The translations under genes were made by a program, and so were the position numbers. Of a stretch of 6,959 nucleotides of DNA, positions 1-5,382 are shown piece by piece. The DNA comes from an uncultured Thiotrichaceae bacterium (GTDB lineage: Bacteria > Pseudomonadota > Gammaproteobacteria > Thiotrichales > Thiotrichaceae). Where the stretch lies: the NCBI GenBank assembly GCA_937931765.1, contig CALHAO010000514.1, forward strand, positions 1 through 6,959. Direction: 5' to 3'. The notes below the pieces were generated by a model, which saw only the letters and a list, made by a program, of their open reading frames with translations, had not been told where the DNA came from and searched no databases. Numbering within the stretch: the first letter of the stretch is position 1; the number at the start of each line of letters is the position of its first letter.

Positions 1-1487
1 GAGGTAATCAACGCTCTGTCCCACCACTCTGATAGCGCGATGAATAACAAAAATCCACCCACAATCAACGCAGAACGAACGCCACCCACTATGTAGCCAA
101 TGCCCATCATTAAGGTAAAGGTCGCTATCACCGGCATACCCAGAAAAGCGTGTTTAACGGGTACTAGTACCTCAACAATAAACCACTCATTAAATGCTTT
201 CAGACTGTAGAAGAACGTATCCCAGATCCAATCGACACCCGCCTGCCAGAAAGCTTCAGTGGTAAAACCTTTGTTATGGGGAATCAAATACAAGTAGTTG
301 AAGCCTTCTTTGAAGATAAAGGAGCCAATGATGGCAAGAACCACACCAACAGCAAACACAACCAGGAACCAAAGGAAGTATTTATGCCTTTCTTTAAACG
401 ACAAATCAGCAAAATAATCAGTTTGTTTATTAGCCCACGCCAAAGACATTCTATCCAGCACGATAGCGATCAGCACAATACAGATACCGATTTCCAACGC
501 TGAACCGATACGCAGGCGATTCAAGGCAATCAACAGGTCATTACCCAGTCCTTTAGCGCCAATCAGTGAGGCGATAACTACCATAGCCAGACATTGCATA
601 ATCACCTGATTCACACCAATCAGAATATCCCGCCGTGCAGAGGGAATGAGCACCTTGTACATTAATTGCCGGTCAGTACAACCGGTCATCAAACCGGCTT
701 CACCGACTTCTGGCGGGACTTTTTTAAGGCCTAATAACGTCAAACGCACCATTGGTGGTGTCGCAAAAATAACAGTCGCAATCGCCCCGGCATGGTCACC
801 AATACCAAAGAACACCATCACCGGGATCAGATAAGCAAAGTGCGGCATAATCTGCGCGACGTTTAATAGCGGATTCAACACCGTTTCAACCGTTTTACTT
901 CTATAAGCCCAGACACCTAAGCCCAGCCCAATAAATATAGCCATTGGTGCTGCAATCAATACGAACGACAGGGTCTTCATCGACGGTTCCCACTGCCCGA
1001 ATGCGGCGATATAGATAAACGCAAACAAAACAAACAGTGCAAGTCTGATTCCACCTAAGGCATAGCCCAGAATAGCCATGCCACCGGTAATCACCGTCCA
1101 GGGCAAAGCAGGCCACCGCGCCCATTCATTAGCGGTCACCCAATCCCAGCTGGTGAAGGTAACAATGGTTTTAACGCCACCCAGCAGGATTTCGCGAATA
1201 AATTCAATCAAAAATAAAATTACACTTGAGAAGCCACGGGTGATTTGACCGAATAAAGGTTTTTGTTCGTATTCTTCAATATCCGGGTCATAGACCTCAA
1301 TCGGCCACCACTCGAACATCAGGTAATTCACCCCATCATTAATAATGCTGGGTAAATCTTTAAGTAGTGCGGGTAAGCGCCATAACCAATTAGCTTCTGA
1401 TTTAGGAACAATCAGACACAGCAGCATAAAAACGACTAACAACAAAAGAAACTGCAATGACTTCCGTTGTTTGAGTGCGGCGAGCAT
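1..1487 (-). CDS. proW: ProW-type ABC transporter permease, tandem double-domain, 3' end cut by window edge
   Basis: This is the inner-membrane channel subunit of a glycine betaine/proline-family ABC importer. The 495 codons visible from ATG at 1487 stay open to the window edge, so the C-terminus is missing. A first hydrophobic helix (about residues 13-27) precedes a soluble stretch rich in acidic and aromatic residues (about 57-76). A first permease domain follows (about 130-345). It has the coupling (EAA-type) loop, EAGLMTGCTD at 263-272, and a stretch around 291-315 (VNQVIMQCLAMVVIASLIGA) that I recognise as ProW-like. After about residue 370 new membrane segments begin, and a second domain repeats the start of the first: GYALGGIRLAL (141-151) matches GYIVGGVRSAL (464-474). 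The protein is therefore longer than single-domain ProW (about 350 residues). The start has GGAG 8 nt upstream and overlaps the ATPase stop as TAATG, implying translational coupling. Family is firm; substrate is not determined. Confidence 0.9.
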   Translation of the reverse strand, partial: MLAALKQRKSLQFLLLLVVFMLLCLIVPKSEANWLWRLPALLKDLPSIINDGVNYLMFEWWPIEVYDPDIEEYEQKPLFGQITRGFSSVILFLIEFIREILLGGVKTIVTFTSWDWVTANEWARWPALPWTVITGGMAILGYALGGIRLALFVLFAFIYIAAFGQWEPSMKTLSFVLIAAPMAIFIGLGLGVWAYRSKTVETVLNPLLNVAQIMPHFAYLIPVMVFFGIGDHAGAIATVIFATPPMVRLTLLGLKKVPPEVGEAGLMTGCTDRQLMYKVLIPSARRDILIGVNQVIMQCLAMVVIASLIGAKGLGNDLLIALNRLRIGSALEIGICIVLIAIVLDRMSLAWANKQTDYFADLSFKERHKYFLWFLVVFAVGVVLAIIGSFIFKEGFNYLYLIPHNKGFTTEAFWQAGVDWIWDTFFYSLKAFNEWFIVEVLVPVKHAFLGMPVIATFTLMMGIGYIVGGVRSALIVGGFLLFIALSEWWDRALIT

Positions 1488-2554
1488 TAAGACCGCTCCG
1501 AGTCATTACCAAATAATGTGCTGACCATTTTCGAGCGGTGCAAAATACCGACTACATTATCATTTTCATCCATAACTGCTATTGGTCGCTTGGCATTCAA
1601 AACTGCCTCAGCCACAGTACCAATGATGTCATCGCGGGACACCTCTAGAGTACTGAAATCACCACCGGGCACAAACGGCTCCATGATAGTCTTGATTTTC
1701 AGCACCTTTTCACGAGGCACCTGCTCAGTAAATTTGCGCACATATTCCGTGGCCGGATTAAGCACAATATTGGCCGGTGTATCCAGTTGTTCGATAACAC
1801 CGTCTTTCATAATAGCGATGCGATCAGCCAGGCGAAGTGCCTCATCAAAATCGTGGGTCACAAACAGAATAGTTTTATTCAAGGTCTCCTGTAAGCGTAA
1901 AAATTCATCCTGCATTTCTTTACGGATCAGTGGGTCAAGCGCAGAAAAAGGCTCATCAAGAAACCAAATATCCGGTTCAATTGCTAATGAACGGGCAATG
2001 CCCACGCGTTGCTGTTGTCCGCCCGACAGTTCACGTGGGAAGTAGTTTTCCCGTCCGGACAGGCTAACCAAATCCACCATTTCCTTGGCGCGCTGCATAC
2101 TTTTCGAAGTACTAACACCCTTCACCTGAAGTGGAAAGGCGATATTCTCCAACACTGTTTTGTGTGGCAACAAAGCAAAGCTCTGAAACACCATGCCCAT
2201 TTTGCTGCGGCGTAGCTTGATGAGCTGTTTGTTATTCATCGTCAGAATATCTTTACCTTCAATAAAGATTTGCCCTGCGGTAGCTCTCGTCAGCCTGGAT
2301 ATGCAGCGCAATAAGGTTGATTTTCCTGAGCCTGACAGCCCCATGATGATCAGCAGTTCACCCGGATATACTTCAAACGAAGCATTATCGACACCTACAA
2401 TACATCCTGCCTCTTTAAACTTAGCAGCATCAACAACGCCACCTGTGCTTTTCATCATCTTTTCAGCATTATCACCGAAGATCTTATAAACCGATTCACA
2501 GCGGATGACCGGCTCGATTGCACTCGAAGTCTTCGCTTGTACTGACATAAACAT
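1487..2554 (-). CDS. proV: Glycine betaine/proline-family ABC transporter ATP-binding protein (ProV/OpuAA type)
   Basis: Cytoplasmic ATPase that powers the importer. All ABC motifs are present in its 355 residues: Walker A GLSGSGKST (72-80), Q-loop Gln124, signature LSGGQ (176-180), Walker B IWFLDE (196-201), D-loop SALD (204-207) and switch His234. The long N-terminal insert before the first core strand (about 25-52, with GDNAEKMMK) is typical of ProV/OpuAA. After about residue 285 there is one CBS-like segment (about 306-347, with VMDENDNVVGILHRSKM). ProV/OpuAA usually carry two CBS motifs, so the regulatory tail looks short. AGGGG lies 4 nt before the first ATG; a second ATG at 2548 (MSVQAK) lies 10 nt from it and could be the true start. 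The gene lies 137 nt after the binding-protein gene, behind a terminator-like hairpin, and runs directly into the permease. Family certain; the ligand is inferred from context. Confidence 0.94.
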   Translation of the reverse strand: MFMSVQAKTSSAIEPVIRCESVYKIFGDNAEKMMKSTGGVVDAAKFKEAGCIVGVDNASFEVYPGELLIIMGLSGSGKSTLLRCISRLTRATAGQIFIEGKDILTMNNKQLIKLRRSKMGMVFQSFALLPHKTVLENIAFPLQVKGVSTSKSMQRAKEMVDLVSLSGRENYFPRELSGGQQQRVGIARSLAIEPDIWFLDEPFSALDPLIRKEMQDEFLRLQETLNKTILFVTHDFDEALRLADRIAIMKDGVIEQLDTPANIVLNPATEYVRKFTEQVPREKVLKIKTIMEPFVPGGDFSTLEVSRDDIIGTVAEAVLNAKRPIAVMDENDNVVGILHRSKMVSTLFGNDSERS

Positions 2555-2582
2555 TGATCCCCTGGGGTTGTAGAACTACTGT

Positions 2583-2618
2583 AGAGCGAGCTGATCCAGA
2601 TAAAAATACTGGCGCTCT
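2583..2618 (-). other. Second intergenic stem-loop, just ahead of the ATPase gene
   Basis: In the minus-strand RNA, AGAGCG (2618-2613) pairs with CGCTCT (2588-2583), and CCAG (2612-2609) pairs with CTGG (2599-2596). The loop is 9 nt and A/U-rich, and one side has a 7-nt bulge. It starts 8 nt after the larger terminator-like hairpin and ends 28 nt before the ATPase start. It may protect the 5' end of the downstream mRNA or affect translation of the ATPase. Pairing is seen directly; function is inference. Confidence 0.45.
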
Positions 2619-2659
2619 CAAAATAAACCCCCTTAGCTTGATGCCCAAGCCAAGAGGGT
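2619..2659 (-). terminator. Terminator-like hairpin between binding-protein and ATPase genes
   Basis: On the minus strand, ACCCTCTTGGCTTG (2659-2646) and CAAGCTAAGGGGGT (2640-2627) form a 14-bp stem with two G-U wobbles and a 5-nt loop. It is followed at once by TTATTTTG (2626-2619). This has the form of an intrinsic terminator, with an imperfect T-tract. It lies 32 nt after the stop codon of the binding-protein gene but before its own ATPase and permease genes. The usual reading is partial termination and/or 3' protection, giving more binding protein than membrane components. An A-run on the other side of the stem would also make it a weak terminator for the plus strand. Confidence 0.72.
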
Positions 2660-2691
2660 CTTTTTACTTCACGATAAAATGAGCGGTTTGG

Positions 2692-3636
2692 TTACTTAGT
2701 CCAAGCTTTCCAGGTTGTCTCATTATCTGCCAGCCACTTCTTGGCAGCATCTTTGTGATCCATCTTATCGGTATCGACCAACGCAGCCATTTCACCGACT
2801 TGTTTTGTAGTAAATGAAGTTTTTGAGAATGCTGTATATGCAGCAGGGTGAGTTTTCGGGAACTTGTAGTTCGCCGCTTTCTTCAACCAGCCTTTAGGTG
2901 ATCCACATCCGCCATCACCACCGTCTTCCTTACGACAACCGGCAGTATACTCAGGGAATTCAATGAAAGTGAAACCCTCAGCATCCGTAAAGTTAGGTGT
3001 CCAGTTAAAGACCACGGTGCCACGCTCTTCTTTCTTCGCAGATGCCAGTTCAGTCCACAATGCATCAGCACCACCAGCAAATTTAACTGTCCAATGCTCA
3101 TCAAGACCCAGCGCCTTCAAGCGTATCGGCATCATGTCACCATGCCAGCTTTGCGGGCCTTCCAGCCAGCGGCCTTTACCGTCTGAATCTGCTGTCGTGA
3201 AGTTCTTGTAACAAGCTTCTTCTTTCAACGCTTCCCAGTTTGGTAAGCCAGGGCACAGGTCTTTTTCGATAACCCAGGTCGGCACACCCATTTCTTCAAG
3301 TGTGGTGGCTTCATGAGTACCGGCATCAATAACACCACCTTTAGCCATCGCATTGTAGAAAGACTTGCCAAAAGTAGACTGCCATACTTCGTGTGAGATA
3401 GTCACATCACCATTACGGATCGACTCGTACACGGCCTGTGTATCAGCAGGTACATATTCAACATTGCTGCCCATACTCTCGAACATACCACCGATAACAT
3501 GCGCCATAACAATCTGGCTGGACCAGTTATGAATCGGGATAACGATGGGTTTAGTGCTATCTTCTGCTAATGCGCTGCCTGATACTGCAACAAGACTGAT
3601 GCAGCAAGCCGCAACCATTGTTTGTAATGATTTCAT
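2692..3636 (-). CDS. proX: Periplasmic substrate-binding protein, OpuAC/ProX family (glycine betaine/TMAO-type ligand)
   Basis: Binds the substrate in the periplasm and delivers it to the permease. It has 314 residues. A signal peptide (Lys2, hydrophobic core about 7-20) ends in a signal peptidase I site, ALA|E, after residue 24. The mature part begins with PIVIPIHNWSSQIV, a typical OpuAC-family start. Many tryptophans (38, 85, 121, 134, 157, 164, 182, 194, 212) provide candidates for the aromatic cage that such proteins use to hold quaternary ammonium groups. Four cysteines in the mature part (128, 142, 234, 244) could form two disulfides. A DSDGKG loop (150-155) resembles a metal-binding loop. 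The start has a weak GGA 9 nt upstream. It is the first gene of the transporter set and is separated from the ATPase by a terminator-like hairpin. Betaine, TMAO, choline or a related ligand cannot be told apart from sequence alone. Confidence 0.9.
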   Translation of the reverse strand: MKSLQTMVAACCISLVAVSGSALAEDSTKPIVIPIHNWSSQIVMAHVIGGMFESMGSNVEYVPADTQAVYESIRNGDVTISHEVWQSTFGKSFYNAMAKGGVIDAGTHEATTLEEMGVPTWVIEKDLCPGLPNWEALKEEACYKNFTTADSDGKGRWLEGPQSWHGDMMPIRLKALGLDEHWTVKFAGGADALWTELASAKKEERGTVVFNWTPNFTDAEGFTFIEFPEYTAGCRKEDGGDGGCGSPKGWLKKAANYKFPKTHPAAYTAFSKTSFTTKQVGEMAALVDTDKMDHKDAAKKWLADNETTWKAWTK

Positions 3637-3683
3637 ATTAACTATTCCAATGAATTGTAACGGGAAATTCCGTCAAGTTAGAC

Positions 3684-3718
3684 AGCCGAACCTGAAGAGC
3701 TTTCACTCTAATCCGGCT
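3684..3718 (-). other. Small stem-loop in the leader of the binding-protein gene
   Basis: In the minus-strand RNA, AGCCGGA (3718-3712) pairs with TTCGGCT (3690-3684), one of the seven pairs being G-U. Inside it, AGAG (3709-3706) pairs with CTCT (3699-3696) around a 6-nt loop, with an asymmetric internal loop between the two stems. It lies 47 nt before the start codon and downstream of the proposed promoter, so it would be in the 5' untranslated region. Function unknown; it could stabilise the transcript. Confidence 0.35.
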
Positions 3719-3741
3719 TGTTCGGGGTAAATGGGCCGACT

Positions 3742-3750
3742 AGCATACCA
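3742..3750 (-). promoter_or_regulatory. Possible extended -10 promoter for the binding-protein gene
   Basis: The minus strand reads TGGTATGCT, an extended -10 box (TGnTATnnT). It lies next to an A/T-rich stretch (3751-3780) that could act like an UP element. No convincing -35 box is found at 16-18 nt spacing. Transcription would start near 3735, leaving a leader of about 100 nt. A separate promoter is plausible because a long hairpin sits between this gene and the upstream oxidoreductase. Weak evidence. Confidence 0.3.
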
Positions 3751-3812
3751 GAAAACTGATTTTATTTTTGATAATAAGCTTCTGAGAAAAACTGGAGCGC
3801 TCTAAACTAAGC

Positions 3813-3861
3813 AACATGCGGTGCGCTTATGCCAAAGTTTGGTATAAGCGCACCGCATGTT
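3813..3861 (-). terminator. Long 24-bp near-perfect hairpin after the oxidoreductase gene
   Basis: Positions 3813-3836 and 3838-3861 are inverted repeats of 24 nt around a single central base. There is one non-Watson-Crick position (a G-T pair in the plus-strand fold). The hairpin begins 45 nt past the oxidoreductase stop codon. Position suggests transcription termination or 3'-end protection of the fhs-oxidoreductase message. The flanking minus-strand sequence has no immediate T-tract; the nearest T-run (TTTTT) lies about 20 nt further on. A protein-binding palindrome or a REP-like element are alternatives. The inverted repeat is certain; its role is inference. Confidence 0.6.
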
Positions 3862-3906
3862 AACCATTGCCGGGAAGGGGGTTTCTTTACTACTTGTTGC
3901 TATCCG

Positions 3907-5250
3907 TCAGCTCCATGGGAATGGGCTGTTGGAAGTCGGGTGCAACTCGCCTTTGGCATAGCGACCAAAGCGGAAAGGTTCCAGTAATTCCTGTTTTTCG
4001 CCCAGCACTTCATCGGCGATTAATTGACCAACACCCAGCATTTTATAGCCATGATTGCTGTCAGCGATGACAGAAACATTGTTGTAAAAATGGTCAAATA
4101 CAGGGAAGCTATCCGGTGTAAAACAGCCGATGCCACCTGATGCTTCAGGATGATATTTATCCATCATACCGTGGAAACGTTTATGGCAATGTGCCAACGC
4201 TGAAACCCACATATGGGCAAATTCGGTACTGGACACAAATTCCGGACTGGATGGGCCATAGGGGTCAATCTGCACCTCATTGACCGGTGTATCTACTTTG
4301 TAAGGAGCCGCGCCCCCCTGAATACCATTGAAATGCCAGTCTGGTTTGTAATAAATGCCCCATAGATCTTCGGTAATCAGCGAGCCATCTTCATCAGACA
4401 ACAATGGCGCATCAGTATCTACATGGAGCACCGGTGGTAGTTTGCCATCGTTGGTCATTAACATTGACGGATCAACCTGTAACACGCCCTCTTCCAACTG
4501 CCAGAATCGCCACATATCCACATCGGTATGCATCTGGCCATCAGCGCCTTTAATCGACACCTGATTTGGTAGCTCAAGCATATTCCAGAAGTCACGCGCC
4601 CAAGGGCCGGGAGCCACAATGACATGCTGACAACTGATATTACCTTGATTAGTTTCAACCGCCTTTACCGATTCTGAGCCACTTTCGCGGACAAAACCTG
4701 TTACTTCGATACCGGTGATAATACGTACACCAAGATCTTCGGCTTTCTTAGCTACGCCATACATGGCTGTGGTGTTATTAGCGAAACCACCACGCTTTTC
4801 ATGGAGTACGGAAGTAATGCCCTGTGCCTGCCAATCATCGAACAGGCCTTTCATGTATTTTTCAGAATCTTTTGCACCCTCAATGAAAGTGCTTTCATAA
4901 CCGATAGCCTGCTGCTCTTCGTAAATCTGCGCAATATCACCGTGCATAGCTTCACAGGAGATTTGCATATAACCAACGGGATGATAACTGAATGCCTCCG
5001 GATCACTTTCCCAAACACTGACAGAATGGGCCATCAGGCGACGCATTGCTGGCTGAAAGTAATTATTTCTGACCACACCGCAAGCTATACCGGTAGCTCC
5101 AGCTGCAATACCTGCTTTATCCAGAATGACTATTCGGCCTTCAACTTTTTCACCACGATCAGTCAAACGTTGAGCCAAATGCCAAGCGGACGACAGGCCA
5201 TGAATGCCTGCACCAATGATTATGTAATCGACATGCTGGGGAACTGCCAT
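3907..5250 (-). CDS. FAD-dependent oxidoreductase, DAO / sarcosine oxidase (SoxB-like) family
   Basis: Probably oxidises an N-methylated amino acid such as sarcosine or dimethylglycine, releasing a one-carbon unit; the exact substrate is inferred. The 447 residues form one DAO-type domain. The N-terminal Rossmann motif is IIGAGIHGLSSAWHLA (11-26), with GxGxxG at 13-18 and Asp44 at the end of the second strand to bind the ribose of FAD. The second conserved block, ACGVVRNNY (56-64), aligns by eye with the segment of monomeric sarcosine oxidase that carries substrate-binding Arg52. The C-terminal block NHGYKMLGVGQLIADEVLG (399-417) aligns with the one that carries Lys348. APGPWA (213-218) is the usual second flavin-contact motif. 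No folate-binding GcvT-like domain is fused, unlike dimethylglycine dehydrogenase. The start follows an unusually strong ribosome-binding site, GGAGGAGGA, 6 nt upstream. It lies between fhs and a betaine-type transporter, which supports an osmolyte demethylation role. Confidence 0.88.
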   Translation of the reverse strand: MAVPQHVDYIIIGAGIHGLSSAWHLAQRLTDRGEKVEGRIVILDKAGIAAGATGIACGVVRNNYFQPAMRRLMAHSVSVWESDPEAFSYHPVGYMQISCEAMHGDIAQIYEEQQAIGYESTFIEGAKDSEKYMKGLFDDWQAQGITSVLHEKRGGFANNTTAMYGVAKKAEDLGVRIITGIEVTGFVRESGSESVKAVETNQGNISCQHVIVAPGPWARDFWNMLELPNQVSIKGADGQMHTDVDMWRFWQLEEGVLQVDPSMLMTNDGKLPPVLHVDTDAPLLSDEDGSLITEDLWGIYYKPDWHFNGIQGGAAPYKVDTPVNEVQIDPYGPSSPEFVSSTEFAHMWVSALAHCHKRFHGMMDKYHPEASGGIGCFTPDSFPVFDHFYNNVSVIADSNHGYKMLGVGQLIADEVLGEKQELLEPFRFGRYAKGELHPTSNSPFPWS

Positions 5251-5253
5251 GTA

Positions 5254-5271
5254 TTATCCTCCTCCGGATAA
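5254..5271 (-). promoter_or_regulatory. Shine-Dalgarno sequence displayed in the loop of a perfect 6-bp hairpin
   Basis: The minus-strand RNA reads TTATCC (5271-5266), GGAGGA (5265-5260), GGATAA (5259-5254). The arms are perfectly complementary and the hexaloop is the core ribosome-binding site. Only three bases separate the hairpin from the ATG. A second TTATCC copy lies upstream (5319-5314) and could compete for the GGATAA arm. The Shine-Dalgarno assignment is firm; control by folding is inferred. Confidence 0.6.
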
Positions 5272-5272
5272 A

Positions 5273-5337
5273 TAGGTGTCACAAAAGCCGGACTTCGACC
5301 CCGCTCAGCTCTCGGATAACACACCGAGCCACACCTA
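5273..5337 (-). promoter_or_regulatory. Candidate structured RNA leader (three-way junction) of the oxidoreductase gene
   Basis: The minus-strand RNA can form a closing stem P1, TAGGTGT (5337-5331) with ACACCTA (5279-5273). Inside it are P2, CTCGG (5328-5324) with CCGAG (5315-5311) around an 8-nt loop, and P3, AGC-CGG (5310-5308, 5303-5301) with CCG-GCT (5291-5286). P3 has a 4-nt TGAG bulge. P2 and P3 abut with no linker. The fold sits immediately 5' of the ribosome-binding-site hairpin. It fits no riboswitch class I can recall. Pairings were found by eye, with no energy or covariation test. Confidence 0.42.
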
Positions 5338-5366
5338 AAACGGAGTCAAAGGGCAATAGAGTAAAA

Positions 5367-5372
5367 ATTATA
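5367..5372 (-). promoter_or_regulatory. Possible -10 box between fhs and the oxidoreductase
   Basis: A perfect TATAAT on the minus strand lies 10 nt past the fhs stop codon. The only -35-like hexamer, TTGAAG at 5399-5394 within the end of fhs, is 21 nt away, which is too far for a normal promoter. If used, it would start a leader of about 110 nt that contains the whole proposed three-way junction. The oxidoreductase could equally be read through from fhs. Confidence 0.28.
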
Positions 5373-5382
5373 GCTTATTTGT

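Noticed and set aside
901..1125. Minus-strand 74-codon open frame within the permease region
   Set aside because: It is out of frame with the permease, whose translation is continuous and matches ProW-family sequence throughout.
1518..2045. Plus-strand open frame of 175 codons inside the ATPase gene
   Set aside because: It lies wholly opposite well-supported ATPase motifs and its translation shows no recognisable domain; it is a shadow frame.
3604..3615. Lipobox VAAC (residues 8-11) making the binding protein a lipoprotein
   Set aside because: The hydrophobic stretch before Cys11 is too short, and a normal signal peptidase I site (ALA|E) follows a proper hydrophobic core.
3643..3680. TTGACG...TACAAT as a sigma-70 promoter close to the binding-protein start
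   Set aside because: The spacer is only about 12 nt, too short for a functional pair.
4801..5271. Plus-strand open frame of 156 codons opposite the start of the oxidoreductase
   Set aside because: It is antisense to the FAD-binding region, has no recognisable family features, and is explained by the constraint of the real gene.
5251..5382. Glycine, SAM-II, preQ1 or folate riboswitch in the oxidoreductase leader
   Set aside because: The conserved cores I remember for these classes are not present; for example, no GGAGAG...GCAGGAGCAAACUCUCAGG-like glycine aptamer is seen. A covariance-model search would be decisive.
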